64,000 bases of DNA from JAITWN01 sp050486285 (GTDB taxonomy: Bacteria > Pseudomonadota > Gammaproteobacteria > SZUA-140): contig JBJHCZ010000006.1 of NCBI GenBank assembly GCA_050486285.1, positions 89,373-153,372 on the forward strand, written 5' to 3'. The notes beneath the pieces are model-generated. The model was given only the letters and a program-made list of their open reading frames with translations, was not told the DNA's origin and searched no databases. Below are positions 8,716 through 19,250 of this stretch, piece by piece (position 1 is the stretch's first letter; each line of letters opens with the position of its first letter). The position numbers and the translations under genes are program-made.

Positions 8716-9546
8716 TCAGAACAGCGGCTGGCCCGAGGCCTGCAGGGTGAGCGCGATCGCGGCGCCGGCGGCCGGCAGCACCCACAGGCAGGCGACGAGC
8801 CCCTTGCCGATGACGCCGAAGCGCTGCGGCACCGGCAGGTGCGCGAGCACCGGCACCAGCGCCAGCGGCAGCAGGCTGACCCACGGCAGGCGCGCGAACA
8901 CGACCGAGGCGATGCCGATCAGCGCGCACAGCAGCGGGATCGGCACCGAGAAGCCGCCGCGCGGCGCGAATTCGCCGCGGATCAGGAAGACCAGCGCATA
9001 GGCGCCGACCGCCGCCGCGACCGCGCCGCCGAGCTGGCCGAGCATCGCCGACGAGCCGAGCAGCGCGCTGACGCCGGTGCCGATGCCGAGCGCGAGACAG
9101 GCGACGACGGTCGCGACCGGCTTGTCGCGCAGCGTATCGACGCCGCCGACCAGCCACGCGGCGTAGGCCATCGCCGGGATCACCAGCAGCCACAGCTCCA
9201 TGCCCTCACGGCGCGTCACCATCGGCCAGATCATCCACAGCGCGACGCCGGCGGCCGCGCCGCCGAGCAGCCACGGCCGGACCTTGTCGACGAAGCGCGG
9301 CAGCAGTTCGATCAGCAGCCCGACCGCGACCGCGCCGATGCCGGCGAGCAGCAGCTTGCGCGTGCTGGTCAGCGGCATGAACTGGAAGCCGACGATCATG
9401 TAGACCGAGGTATAGAACGCCGCCGCGAAGCCGAGGCCGGCGACCCAGCCGCCGAGCGGCCGCAGCAGCAGCGCGACGACGAACGCGATCGTGAACGGCG
9501 CGATCGCGGACTGAAACAGCGGATTGTTGAGCCAGGCGTCGAGCAT
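8716..9546 (-). CDS. Multi-pass membrane protein of unknown function
   Basis: I do not recognise a family. The 276-residue product is almost wholly hydrophobic, with about eight to nine membrane segments (for example residues 15-50, 65-85, 95-115, 118-140 and 145-190) and very few charged loops. It starts with MLDAWLNNPLFQ and ends 49 nt before yceI on the same strand. It is divergent from a LysR regulator gene across a 117-nt AT-rich gap. The arrangement suggests a small LysR-controlled unit of membrane protein plus YceI; the substrate or role is unknown. Confidence 0.8.
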   Translation of the reverse strand: MLDAWLNNPLFQSAIAPFTIAFVVALLLRPLGGWVAGLGFAAAFYTSVYMIVGFQFMPLTSTRKLLLAGIGAVAVGLLIELLPRFVDKVRPWLLGGAAAGVALWMIWPMVTRREGMELWLLVIPAMAYAAWLVGGVDTLRDKPVATVVACLALGIGTGVSALLGSSAMLGQLGGAVAAAVGAYALVFLIRGEFAPRGGFSVPIPLLCALIGIASVVFARLPWVSLLPLALVPVLAHLPVPQRFGVIGKGLVACLWVLPAAGAAIALTLQASGQPLF

Positions 9547-9663
9547 GCTTGTCTGTATCCCCGGGATGTCCTACTGTCTTGGTAAGTCTTGGACCATGAT
9601 ATAGAAAGCTTGATCGTTAATAATCATATACAATATAAAAACATTGTTTCCAAAATCTAACTA
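9547..9663. promoter_or_regulatory. Divergent promoter region between the membrane protein gene and lysR
   Basis: This 117-nt gap is much more AT-rich than its surroundings, especially 9600-9660. It holds the imperfectly palindromic TGATCGTTAATAATCA (9611-9626, arms TGAT/ATCA), a plausible regulator site. Divergent placement next to a LysR gene is the usual autoregulation layout. The exact -35/-10 elements are not certain. Confidence 0.5.
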
Positions 9664-10548
9664 ATGGGTCCGATCGATGACATGCTGCTCTTCACCCGCC
9701 TGGTCGAGCAGAAGAGCTTCAGCGCGGTGGCCGCGAGCGAGCATATCTCGCGCTCGCTGGTCAGCAAGCGCATCAGCCGCCTCGAGGACCGCCTCGGCGT
9801 CCAGCTGATCAACCGCACGACCCGCCGCCTCGAGATGACCGAGGCCGGGCGCACCTTCTATGAGTATTGCCGTCAGATGGAGGCGACCTGGCAGGAGGCC
9901 GAGGCCGCGGTCGGCGAGATCCGCCGCGAGCCGCGCGGCGCCTTGCGGATCAACGCGCCGGTCATGATCGGCCAGATCGTGTTGCCGTCGATCATCGGCG
10001 GCTTCCTCGCCAAGTATCCGGATGTCCATATCCTGCTCGATCTCAATGACCATTACGTCGATGTCATCGAGGGAGGGTACGACGTTGTGATCCGTGTCGG
10101 CAAGCTCAAGGACTCGAGCCTGCGCGCGCGCACCCTCGGCAAGACGCGGCTGCACCTGTACGCACACGAGGATTATATCGCGCGCCACGGCATGCCGAAG
10201 ACGCCGAAGGACCTCGCCGATCACAACTGCCTGGCCTATCGCTACAAGTCAGGTGACCCCTACGAATGGGACTTCGTCGGACCGAAGGGGCGCGAGACCG
10301 TCGAGATACGGGGCACGTTGACCGCGAACAACGGCGCCCCGCTCTATCAGGCCGCGAAGGACGGCCTCGGCATCGCGCGCCTGCCGGCGATCTACGAACA
10401 GGCCTACGGCAAGGAGGGGATGGTCTACGTGCTCGAGGACTATGCGGTCGATGCCGAGATCCACGCGATCTACGCCGCGACCCGCCGCCCGCCGCTGAAC
10501 ACGCGCTTCTTCATCGACTGGCTGACCGAGCATCTGACCGGGGTGTGA
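9664..10548 (+). CDS. LysR-family transcriptional regulator
   Basis: The protein has 294 residues with an N-terminal winged helix-turn-helix (FSAVAASEHISRSLVSKRISRLEDRLGVQLINRTTRRLEMTEAG, about residues 17-60). A periplasmic-binding-like effector domain follows, beginning GALRINAPVMIG. The pattern resembles the AaeR/DhcR-like group of LysR proteins, whose effectors are often aromatic acids or quinone-like compounds, but I cannot assign a ligand. It is divergent from the membrane protein-yceI pair, its most likely target. The start ATG gives the normal family length. Confidence 0.92.
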   Translation: MGPIDDMLLFTRLVEQKSFSAVAASEHISRSLVSKRISRLEDRLGVQLINRTTRRLEMTEAGRTFYEYCRQMEATWQEAEAAVGEIRREPRGALRINAPVMIGQIVLPSIIGGFLAKYPDVHILLDLNDHYVDVIEGGYDVVIRVGKLKDSSLRARTLGKTRLHLYAHEDYIARHGMPKTPKDLADHNCLAYRYKSGDPYEWDFVGPKGRETVEIRGTLTANNGAPLYQAAKDGLGIARLPAIYEQAYGKEGMVYVLEDYAVDAEIHAIYAATRRPPLNTRFFIDWLTEHLTGV

Positions 10549-10550
10549 AA

Positions 10551-10625
10551 GGGGGCAGAGTCGTTTGATCGGCCGCTACTCTTGCAAGAATTGCTGCCGG
10601 CAGTCGATCAAACGACTCCGACCCC
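10551..10625. repeat. GGGGTCAGA-family hairpin between lysR and the cNMP-binding gene
   Basis: Left arm 10551-10570 and right arm 10606-10625 pair at 18 of 20 positions around a 35-nt loop. The inner stem TCGTTTGATC is shared with the hairpin at 59252-59336, so these two form a subfamily. It sits between two convergent genes only about 80 nt apart and could end transcription from both sides, though no T-run follows. Confidence 0.75.
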
Positions 10626-10630
10626 GACGA

Positions 10631-11086
10631 CTACAGGTGATCGACGAGCTTGCCGGTGGTCTGGCGCAGGCGCAGGCTGACCATCGTGGCGATCTGCCAC
10701 AGCAGACGATTGCCGATGCGCGCGCGTTCCTCGCAGATGCGCTGGAGGTTGTCGCGCGACAGCAGCACCAGCGTCGAGTCCTGCGCAGCGACGACCGTCG
10801 CCGAATACGGCTGGCCGTCGATGACCGACATCTCGCCGATCGGCTTGCCGGCGGCGACGTCGGCGATCTTCTTCGTCGTGCCCTTGCCGCTGTCCTTGTG
10901 TACCTCGAGCTTGCCCTCGAGCAGCAGGCACATATGTGCGTTGCGTTCACCCTCGCGGAAGATCGTCGCGCCCTTCGCGACCTTGAGCACGGTCAGGTAA
11001 TCGATCAGCGCGGTGATCTCGTCGCGGCCGAACTGCGTGAACATCGGCGTGCGTTCGAGTCTCGGGATCAGTTCATGTCTGTGCAT
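10631..11086 (-). CDS. Single-domain cyclic nucleotide-binding protein
   Basis: The 151-residue product is one cNMP-binding beta-roll: an N-terminal helix (IPRLERTPMFTQFGRDEI), ATIFREGE, LLLEGKLEVHK, the phosphate-binding cassette region KPIGEMSVIDGQPYSATVVA and a C-terminal helix. There is no helix-turn-helix, so it is not a CRP-type regulator. The true start is the ATG at 11086 (MHRHELI); the open frame upstream is noise. It lies 18 nt downstream of the transglutaminase gene on the same strand. The window also encodes an adenylate cyclase, so cAMP is a reasonable ligand, but the partner is unknown. Confidence 0.85.
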   Translation of the reverse strand: MHRHELIPRLERTPMFTQFGRDEITALIDYLTVLKVAKGATIFREGERNAHMCLLLEGKLEVHKDSGKGTTKKIADVAAGKPIGEMSVIDGQPYSATVVAAQDSTLVLLSRDNLQRICEERARIGNRLLWQIATMVSLRLRQTTGKLVDHL

Positions 11087-11103
11087 CGCAGGGCATCCGT
11101 GGG

Positions 11104-13092
11104 TCAGGGGCGAAACAGCGCCACTTCGCGGCGCAGACGCCGCAATTGCTGCATGGTGCCGATGCCGCCGTAACGAATCGCGACATAGCGGCGGTTGATC
11201 GAGTCGATCGCGGCGGCCAGGTCCGGGCGTTGATCGCGCGCGCGGGCCGCGAACTCGACCGGCCCTTCGGCCGGCGCGCGACGGATGCCCCGGCGCGCGA
11301 GTTTCGCACAGAAGCGCTCGTAGAGCCGCGCCGCCGGGTCGCCGCTCGGGCCGCGCCGGAACAGCAGCGCGAACGCGATCGCCAGCAAAAGCACGCCGAC
11401 GGCAGCCAGCATCGTCAGCGTCATGCCGAACCACGATCGCAGGCCGAAGCGCTCCAGCAGGGCATGCTGGCTGTCGGGTCCGTAGGCCAGGACCCAAAGG
11501 TTCCAGCGGTTGTTGAGCGTGTCCCAACCGAAGCGCGTATGGCGCCACAGGCTTCCGAGCATACCCCTTTCGAAGCTGCCGCGCATCGCCGATCGCTCAT
11601 TGAGCAGCGATTCCGCGCTGCCGCGCTCGATGCGATGCGGCGCCACCGCCGCGGTCGGATCGACGCGCACCCAGCCGCGGCCGTCGAGCCAGACCTCGGC
11701 CCAGGCATGGGCATCGCGCTGGCGCACGATCAGGTAGTCGCCGATCGGATTCAGCTCGCCGCCCTGGTAGCCGGTGACGACGCGCGCCGGGATGCCCGCG
11801 GCCCGCATCAGCACCGTGAACGCAGCCGCGTAGTGCTCGCAGAAACCGCGACGGGTGGTGAACAGGAAATCATCGAGCGGATCCCGCCCCGGCAACAGCG
11901 GCGGGTTCAGCGTGTAATGAAACGGTTCGGCGCCGAAATGATCGAGCGCCCGCTGCACGATCGCATCGCCGCCGCCGCCCTGGCGGCGCCACTGCTCGCC
12001 GAGCGCGCGCGTGCGCGGATTCGCGGCCGGCAGTTGCAATGCGCGCGCGCGTTCCTCGCCGGTCATGCGCATCGCCCGATAGCTCATGTGCGATTCGACG
12101 CGATAGCGCGTCAACTGGCGCAGCGGGCGGTTCGAGAGCAGCAGCAGGTCGGCGCTGTGGCGGCTCCCTTCCGGCGCGCTGGCCGGCATCTCCAGCGCGA
12201 ACAACCAGCGCCGGTCGTGCGGTTCGAGCATGACGGTGTAGGCGATCGACGGGCCGGCCGGCGTGAACGCCGGCGACTCGAGCGCAAGCGGTGTCGAGTC
12301 CTCGCGCCCGTCGGGCGACCACACGCGTCCGTCGGTATGCCAGAACACCGGGCCGCGCCAGTAGAGCTGTTCCTGCGCCGGCGGCGCCCCTTCGAAGCTG
12401 ACGCGGAAGGCGACGCTGTCGGACTGCCCGAGCGCGCTGATGCTGCCCGGCGACATCGAGTCCGACAGGCCGGTCATGCCGCTCCAGGCATCCTCGGGCA
12501 GATTCCACAGCGGTGCCGGCAGGCGCGGGAACAGCACGAACATGATCAGCATCAGCGGCAGGGCCTGCGCGAGCAGGATGCCGCTGCGTTTCATCAGCGG
12601 ACGCAGCCGCTTGTTCTCCGACGAGGACGGATGATTCAGTTGCATCAACGCCGCGGTCAGCAGCAACAGCGCGATCGCCAGGAACGCGAAGGTCACGAAC
12701 TCCTGCGAGAACAGCACCATCGTCACGGTCAGGAAGTAGCCGAGGAAGACCACGATGACGGCATCGCGATGCCGGCGTACCTCGAGCAGCTTGAGTCCGA
12801 GCATGATGACGAGCAGCGCCGCGCCGGCATCGCGGCCGAAGACCGTGCCGAAGCTCAGGAACACGCCGGTCAGCGCGAGGATCGTCAACAGCGTGCGTAC
12901 CGGCATCCCGGGCAGGGACCAGCCGCGGTGCGCGGCGAGCCAGCGCCAGGCGGCGAGGGCCACGAACATCACGATCACGAGCGGCGGCAGATGCGTCATG
13001 TGCGGCAGCAGCGCGACCGTGAGCGCGAGCAGCATGAGGTCGACCGAGCCGCGCTCGAGCGGCGGATCATGACGTGCCGACAGCCCGATCAC
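11104..13092 (-). CDS. TgpA-type membrane transglutaminase-like protein (DUF3488/transglutaminase core)
   Basis: The N-terminal third has about six membrane helices, starting with LMLLALTVALLPHM. A periplasmic transglutaminase-like domain follows with Cys in RRGFCEHYAAAF, His in RDAHAWAEVW and Asp in VRVDPTAAV. A further membrane helix lies near AAVGVLLLAIAFALLF, with a cytoplasmic tail. I place the start at GTG 13092: GGAGG lies 6-7 nt upstream and the GTG overlaps the stop of the DUF58 gene (GTGA). Length is 662 residues, normal for the family. With MoxR and DUF58 it forms the common three-gene envelope unit; the substrate is unknown. Confidence 0.9.
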   Translation of the reverse strand: MIGLSARHDPPLERGSVDLMLLALTVALLPHMTHLPPLVIVMFVALAAWRWLAAHRGWSLPGMPVRTLLTILALTGVFLSFGTVFGRDAGAALLVIMLGLKLLEVRRHRDAVIVVFLGYFLTVTMVLFSQEFVTFAFLAIALLLLTAALMQLNHPSSSENKRLRPLMKRSGILLAQALPLMLIMFVLFPRLPAPLWNLPEDAWSGMTGLSDSMSPGSISALGQSDSVAFRVSFEGAPPAQEQLYWRGPVFWHTDGRVWSPDGREDSTPLALESPAFTPAGPSIAYTVMLEPHDRRWLFALEMPASAPEGSRHSADLLLLSNRPLRQLTRYRVESHMSYRAMRMTGEERARALQLPAANPRTRALGEQWRRQGGGGDAIVQRALDHFGAEPFHYTLNPPLLPGRDPLDDFLFTTRRGFCEHYAAAFTVLMRAAGIPARVVTGYQGGELNPIGDYLIVRQRDAHAWAEVWLDGRGWVRVDPTAAVAPHRIERGSAESLLNERSAMRGSFERGMLGSLWRHTRFGWDTLNNRWNLWVLAYGPDSQHALLERFGLRSWFGMTLTMLAAVGVLLLAIAFALLFRRGPSGDPAARLYERFCAKLARRGIRRAPAEGPVEFAARARDQRPDLAAAIDSINRRYVAIRYGGIGTMQQLRRLRREVALFRP

Positions 13093-14060
13093 CGCGCGCC
13101 TCCGAACAATGCCAGCGCCTCGAGGCAGGCGCGCCGGTGCGGATCGCCGTGACCCGGCGCGATGCGCACGCCGGGCAGCCTGAGCCCGTAGTTCAGTCCC
13201 GCCTGGTCGGCGTTCAGCACCGCGCGGCACAGCCGGCTCAGCCGCGTCTCGACATCCGCGCCTTCATGATCATTCCAGTCGAGCCAGACCTCGCCGCCCT
13301 GCTCCTCGGCGAATACCTTGGTATAGAGTTTCTGGCCGCGCGCGGCGGCCTTCCAGTCGATATGGCGCGGAGGATCGCCGTGGCGGAAGTCACGATAGCC
13401 GTGGAAGTCGTCGCTGCCCGGCGCCGGGCGCGACTTCGATGCGCCCTGTTCGCCGGCGGGGCGCGGCATCGCGGCATGGGGCGCCGGCCGCGGCCAGACG
13501 ATGCAACTGGCATCGAGCGCGACCAGCGACCATGCGCGGAACAGTCCGAGCGGCCAGGTGCTGAAGACGGTCACGAGGCCGATCGGGCGCCGGCCGCGCC
13601 GGCGCGTCGGCGCGGGGATCTCGAGCCGGAGCTCTTGCTCGCCCTCGACATCGACGAAACGCGGCGGCTCGCCCTCGGCCTGCATACCGAGCGCGCAACG
13701 CGCGGCGCGTCCGTCATTGCGCACGAGGATCGTATAGCGCGCCTGGTCGCCGCAGTAGACCGGCTCGCAGCGCCCGGCGCGGAAGCTCAGGCCGGCGAGA
13801 TTGCGATAGGTATGCAGGATCGACACGAGCCCCGCGCCGATCAACAGGAAGGTCAGCAGGAAACCGGCGCTGTTGCCGTAATTCGCCGAGCCGACCAGCA
13901 TCACGAAGGTCAGCACCGCGAACAGCAGCCCGTAGCGCGTCGGCAGGATGAAGATCCGGTTGCGGTGCAGCCGGACCGGCTGGTCACGCGGCGCGCGACG
14001 CCGATCGATGTCGAGCCATCGATGGAGTCTGTGCGCGAGCGAGCCGAGCGACAGGTCCAC
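13089..14060 (-). CDS. DUF58 domain protein (MoxR-associated, membrane-anchored)
   Basis: The 323-residue protein has two membrane helices near residues 45-85 (YGLLFAVLTFVMLVGSANY and FLLTFLLIGAGLVSILHTY). The DUF58 signature GSDDFHGYRDFRHGDPPRHI followed by DWKAAAR lies in the C-terminal half. The family often carries a vWA-like fold and works with a MoxR ATPase. It ends in a GTGA overlap with the transglutaminase start and begins 10 nt after the moxR-like stop, so the three are one operon. Molecular activity is not established for the family. Confidence 0.9.
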   Translation of the reverse strand: MDLSLGSLAHRLHRWLDIDRRRAPRDQPVRLHRNRIFILPTRYGLLFAVLTFVMLVGSANYGNSAGFLLTFLLIGAGLVSILHTYRNLAGLSFRAGRCEPVYCGDQARYTILVRNDGRAARCALGMQAEGEPPRFVDVEGEQELRLEIPAPTRRRGRRPIGLVTVFSTWPLGLFRAWSLVALDASCIVWPRPAPHAAMPRPAGEQGASKSRPAPGSDDFHGYRDFRHGDPPRHIDWKAAARGQKLYTKVFAEEQGGEVWLDWNDHEGADVETRLSRLCRAVLNADQAGLNYGLRLPGVRIAPGHGDPHRRACLEALALFGGAR

Positions 14061-14069
14061 GGCGACGCC

Positions 14070-15023
14070 TCAGGGGATCGGCACGGAGGCGAGTTGCGCG
14101 ATCAATTCCTCGGGCGTGGCGCCGGGGTGGTCCTGGCCGGGTTGCAGGCGATGATTGACGACACTCGGCAGCACGGTCTGCAGGTCTTCGGGGATCGTGT
14201 GATTGCGCCCGTCCATCAGCGCCCAGGCCTGGGCGCTGCGCAGCAGCGCGAGACCGGCGCGCGGCGACAGCCCGTGGCGGAACCACGCGCTCTCGCGGCT
14301 GAATGCGAGCAGGGCCTGCAGGTAATCGATCAGCGCATCGGACGCGAGGATCGCGCCGACGCGTCCCTGGATCGCGAGCAGCGCCCCGGGATCGAGGCTC
14401 GGCGTCAGCGACTTCACCATGTCGCGACGATCCGCGCCCTTCAGCAACAGGCGCTCGGCCGCGCGATCCGGATAGCCCATGCGCAGGCACATCAGGAAAC
14501 GGTCGAGCTGCGACTCCGGCAGGTTGAAGGTGCCGAGCTGGTGCGACGGGTTCTGCGTCGCGATGACGAAGAACGGCTGCGGCAGCGGCCAGGTCTCGCC
14601 CTCGGTCGTCACCTGACCCTCTTCCATCGCCTCGAGCAGCGCGCTCTGCGCCTTCGGCGTCGCGCGGTTGACCTCGTCGGCGAGAATCACCTGCGAGAAC
14701 ACCGGCCCGGGATGGAACTTGAACTGGTTGCTGTGGGTATCGTAGATCGACACCCCGAGGATGTCCGCCGGCAGGATGTCGCTGGTGAACTGGATGCGCT
14801 GGAAGTCGAGCCCGAGGCTGCGCGCGAGCACATGCGCGAGCGTGGTCTTGCCGACCCCCGGCAGGTCCTCGATCAGCAGGTGGCCGCGCGCGATCAGGCA
14901 GGCCACGGCGAGACGGACGATGTCCTCCTTGCCGAGGACGATGCGGCCGATGTCGGCGATGACCTTGTCGAGGATGCGGGCGGGGGTGTCTTCGAGCGTC
15001 GCGGCGGTGGTCGGTTGGCGCAT
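14070..15023 (-). CDS. MoxR-family AAA+ ATPase
   Basis: MoxR ATPases act as chaperone-like assembly factors for their operon partners. The protein shows Walker A GVGKTT (LLIEDLPGVGKTTLAH), Walker B ILADEVNR and sensor-1 ATQNP, with the pre-sensor-1 insert SDILPADILGVSI and a C-terminal lid domain. I chose the ATG at 15023 (MRQPTTA, 317 residues), which gives normal family length. The sequence TATAAC lies right before it, so the mRNA leader may be very short; the longer frame to 15089 cannot be excluded. It heads the three-gene operon and is divergent from mnmG. Confidence 0.9.
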   Translation of the reverse strand: MRQPTTAATLEDTPARILDKVIADIGRIVLGKEDIVRLAVACLIARGHLLIEDLPGVGKTTLAHVLARSLGLDFQRIQFTSDILPADILGVSIYDTHSNQFKFHPGPVFSQVILADEVNRATPKAQSALLEAMEEGQVTTEGETWPLPQPFFVIATQNPSHQLGTFNLPESQLDRFLMCLRMGYPDRAAERLLLKGADRRDMVKSLTPSLDPGALLAIQGRVGAILASDALIDYLQALLAFSRESAWFRHGLSPRAGLALLRSAQAWALMDGRNHTIPEDLQTVLPSVVNHRLQPGQDHPGATPEELIAQLASVPIP

Positions 15024-15215
15024 GGTGTTATATAAAAGGTCAGGCGGCGCGGGCTGCGCCATCCCCCATTTAACGGCCGCGAGGGGCAATCCCTTGATCC
15101 GGATCCACCTCCGGAGGACCGCTCCGCCCGGGTTTCGGCCCCCCGCCCTTCGACGCCCGGGGGAATTCCTGTATCATGCTGATTTCCTTTGGTTAGCCCG
15201 GGTTTTTCCGCGATC

Positions 15216-17114
15216 ATGCAGGTCCAGGACGAGAGCTACGACGTCATCGTCGTCGGCGGCGGCCATGCCGGCGTCGAGGCCGCGCTCGCGGCCGCCCGCG
15301 CCGGGGCCCGCACCCTGCTCCTGACCCACAATGTCGAGACCGTCGGGCAGATGAGCTGCAACCCGGCGATCGGCGGCATCGGCAAGGGCCATCTGGTCCG
15401 CGAGATCGATGCGCTGGGCGGCCTGATGGCGCGCGCGGCCGACCGGGCCGGCATCCATTTCCGCACCCTGAACGCGAGTAAGGGCCCGGCGGTGCGCGCG
15501 ACCCGCGCCCAGGCCGACCGCGCGCTGTACCGGGCCGCGGTGCGGCGCGCGGTCGAACACGCGCCGAACCTGCGCCTGTTCCAGCAGGCCGTCGGTGATC
15601 TGATCGTCGAGGGCGAACAGGTGCGCGGCGTCGTCACCGAGGCCGGACTGCATTTTCATGCGCCGGCCGTCGTGTTGACCGTCGGCACCTTCCTCGGCGG
15701 ACGCATCCATATCGGCGAGACCCATCACGCCGGCGGTCGCGCCGGCGACCCGCCGTCGATCGCGCTCGCGGCGCGGCTGCGCGGACTGCCGTTCCGCGTC
15801 GGCCGGCTCAAGACCGGCACACCGCCGCGCCTCGACGGCCGCAGCCTCGACTATGCACGCATGAAGGCGCAGCCCGGCGACGAGCCGCGCCCGATATTCT
15901 CGTTCCTCGGCAGCCGCGACGAGCACCCGCGGCAGGTGTCCTGCCACATCACCGCGACGACCGAACGCACGCACGAGATCATCCGCGCCGGTCTCGACCG
16001 GTCCCCTTTATATAGCGGCGTCATCGAGGGCGTCGGGCCGCGCTATTGCCCGTCGATCGAGGACAAGGTCGTGCGCTTCGCCGACAAGCACTCGCATCAG
16101 ATCTTCGTCGAACCGGAAGGCCTCGACGTCAACGAGGTCTACCCGAACGGGATCTCGACCAGCCTGCCGTTCGACGTGCAGCTCGCGCTGGTGCGCTCGA
16201 TCACCGGCTTCGAGCGCGCGCACCTGACGCGCCCCGGTTACGCGATCGAGTACGACTACTTCGATCCGCGCGACCTGCGGCCGACGCTCGAGACGCGCTT
16301 CATCGAAGGCCTGTTCTTCGCCGGCCAGATCAACGGCACCACCGGCTACGAGGAGGCCGCCGCGCAGGGACTCGTCGCCGGTCTCAACGCCGCGCTGCGC
16401 GTGCAAGGACGCGAGGGCTGGTGCCCGCGCCGCGACGAGGCCTATATCGGCGTGCTGATCGACGACCTCGTCACCCGCGGCACGCTGGAGCCGTACCGGA
16501 TGTTCACCAGCCGCGCCGAATACCGCTTGCTGCTGCGCGAGGACAACGCCGACCTGCGCCTGACCGCGAAGGGCCGCGAACTCGGCGTCGTCGATGACGC
16601 GCGCTGGCGCCGCTTCGAACAGAAGCGCGAGCGACTCGAACGCGAGCAGGTACGCCTGCGCGCAACGCGTTACCGGCCGGAGTGTCCGCTCGGCCACGCG
16701 GTTGCCGCGCTGACCGGCGCGCCGCTCTCGCGCGAAGGTACGCTGATGGACCTGCTGCGCCGGCCGGACATCGGCTACGACGCGCTGATGGCATTGCCCG
16801 GCGCCGGCCCCGGCGTCGACGACGCCGAGGTCGCCGAACAGATCGTGATCCAGGCGCGCTATGCCGGCTACATCGACCGCCAGCACGACGAGATCGCGCG
16901 CCACCGCCGCCACGAGGAGACGCGACTGCCGGCGGACATCGACTATGAGCAGGTGCACGGCCTGTCGAACGAGGTGCGGCAGAAACTCTCGGCGATCCGC
17001 CCCGAGACCCTCGGCCAGGCCGCGCGCATCCCCGGCATGACGCCGGCGGCGATCTCGCTGATGCTGCTGCACCTGAAGAAGCGCAACGCCGGGGAGGCGC
17101 GCCGGACGGCCTGA
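15216..17114 (+). CDS. mnmG: tRNA uridine-34 carboxymethylaminomethyl modification enzyme MnmG (GidA)
   Basis: MnmG with MnmE installs the carboxymethylaminomethyl group on wobble uridine of several tRNAs, using FAD. The N-terminal dinucleotide fold VVVGGGHAGVEAALAAARAG is followed by the family motifs SCNPAIGGIGKGHL and GLFFAGQINGTTGYEEAAAQG, with the C-terminal tRNA-binding helical domain. The ATG at 15216 (MQVQDESYD) fits homologs (632 residues); an upstream TTG at 15189 is unlikely. In many relatives rsmG follows directly, but here TRAP genes follow and rsmG is at 49479, so the gid cluster is split. Confidence 0.97.
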   Translation: MQVQDESYDVIVVGGGHAGVEAALAAARAGARTLLLTHNVETVGQMSCNPAIGGIGKGHLVREIDALGGLMARAADRAGIHFRTLNASKGPAVRATRAQADRALYRAAVRRAVEHAPNLRLFQQAVGDLIVEGEQVRGVVTEAGLHFHAPAVVLTVGTFLGGRIHIGETHHAGGRAGDPPSIALAARLRGLPFRVGRLKTGTPPRLDGRSLDYARMKAQPGDEPRPIFSFLGSRDEHPRQVSCHITATTERTHEIIRAGLDRSPLYSGVIEGVGPRYCPSIEDKVVRFADKHSHQIFVEPEGLDVNEVYPNGISTSLPFDVQLALVRSITGFERAHLTRPGYAIEYDYFDPRDLRPTLETRFIEGLFFAGQINGTTGYEEAAAQGLVAGLNAALRVQGREGWCPRRDEAYIGVLIDDLVTRGTLEPYRMFTSRAEYRLLLREDNADLRLTAKGRELGVVDDARWRRFEQKRERLEREQVRLRATRYRPECPLGHAVAALTGAPLSREGTLMDLLRRPDIGYDALMALPGAGPGVDDAEVAEQIVIQARYAGYIDRQHDEIARHRRHEETRLPADIDYEQVHGLSNEVRQKLSAIRPETLGQAARIPGMTPAAISLMLLHLKKRNAGEARRTA

Positions 17115-17172
17115 GCGGCGCGCGCCCGCGCGTCAGCAGCGGACCCCGATACGGCGCAGCGCACGCGGCCTG

Positions 17173-17738
17173 ATGAATCCCTTCCACAAACTCCTGAACG
17201 GCCTTGCCGGCGCGATCGAGGCGCTCAGCGAATGGAGCGGTCGACTGATCGCGTGGCTGGTGCTGGCGATGACGCTGATCATCGTCTACGACGTCGGCAT
17301 GCGCTATCTGTTCCAGAGCGGCTCGATCCTGTTGCAGGAGCTGCAATGGCATCTGTTCGCGCTGATCTTCCTGCTCGGCGCCGCCTATACGCTCAAGCAT
17401 GACGGCCATGTGCGCGTCGACCTGTTCTATCGCAGCCGTTACCTGTCCGAGCGCGCGCGCGCCCTCGTCGACCTGCTCGGCAGCGCGCTCCTGCTGATCC
17501 CGTTCTGCGCGTTGATCATCAGCGGCAGTATCCCCTTCGTCGAAAGCGCGTACCGTTTCGGCGAGAGTTCGCCTGACCCGGGCGGCCTGCCCCATCGATT
17601 TCTGCTGAAGGCGGCGATCCCGCTCGGCTTTGCCTTGCTGATGTTGCAAGGCGTCGCGCTGATGATCCGCAGCGCGCAGACATTGTTCGGCTGGCCGCAC
17701 GGCAAGGGCCAGCCCGACGACAGCGAGGTCAGGTTGTG

Positions 17739-17739
<1 letters not shown>
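17173..17739 (+). CDS. TRAP transporter small permease (DctQ/TakQ-like)
   Basis: This is the four-helix small membrane subunit of a TRAP transporter (188 residues). Its features are LIAWLVLAMTLIIVYDVGMRYLF, a second segment LQWHLFALIFLLGAAYTLKHDGHVRVDLFY, a third near LLGSALLLIPFCALIISG and a fourth near AAIPLGFALLMLQGVALMI. The RVDLFY motif is typical of DctQ proteins. It overlaps the large permease gene. The binding protein that best fits this pair is encoded at 21062-22144, 2 kb away and in the opposite orientation. Confidence 0.92.
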
Positions 17740-19073
<1,334 letters not shown>

Positions 19074-19085
19074 GCACGGGGTCGC

Positions 19086-19097
19086 GGGGGCAGAGTA
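19086..19097. repeat. Half copy of the GGGGTCAGA-family hairpin
   Basis: GGGGGCAGAGTA at 19086-19097 matches the left arm of the hairpin at 10551, but no matching right arm follows. The lost arm and the IS3-like scrap beginning 14 nt later suggest that an insertion or deletion broke an older hairpin. Confidence 0.45.
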
Positions 19098-19110
19098 GGC
19101 GCTGGAGTTA

Positions 19111-19216
19111 CCAGGATTTAGTGGACACTTGATCGGCGGCCCCGGATGCGCCGCTTCGAACTCATCCGGACTGATGCCGCCCAGATGGCTATGGCGGCGT
19201 GTCGGGATTCCACACA
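19111..19216 (-). pseudogene. Remnant of an IS3-family transposase (OrfB C-terminus) with terminal sequence
   Basis: Read on the minus strand, the stretch encodes TRRHSHLGGISPDEFEAAH, the well-known C-terminal tail of IS3-family OrfB transposases (rRRHSxLGxxSPxxFE). It then runs through TGTCCACTAAATCCTGG (complement of 19111-19127), which looks like an IS end. There is no catalytic DDE core, no start and no second end nearby, so only the last few dozen residues survive. It marks a past transposition next to the TRAP permease operon. Confidence 0.75.
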
Positions 19217-19250
19217 AACTATCCTCATCCAAGACAGGCAATCTTCATCG

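Noticed and set aside
8557..9585. Plus-strand 342-codon open frame opposite the membrane protein
   Set aside because: Composition is Arg/Gln/Asp-rich shadow of a hydrophobic minus-strand protein; no start signal or family pattern.
13074..15035. Large plus-strand open frame opposite the MoxR/DUF58 genes
   Set aside because: It is a GC-rich antisense shadow with Arg/Ala/Gln-rich composition and no motifs; the minus-strand genes have clear family signatures.
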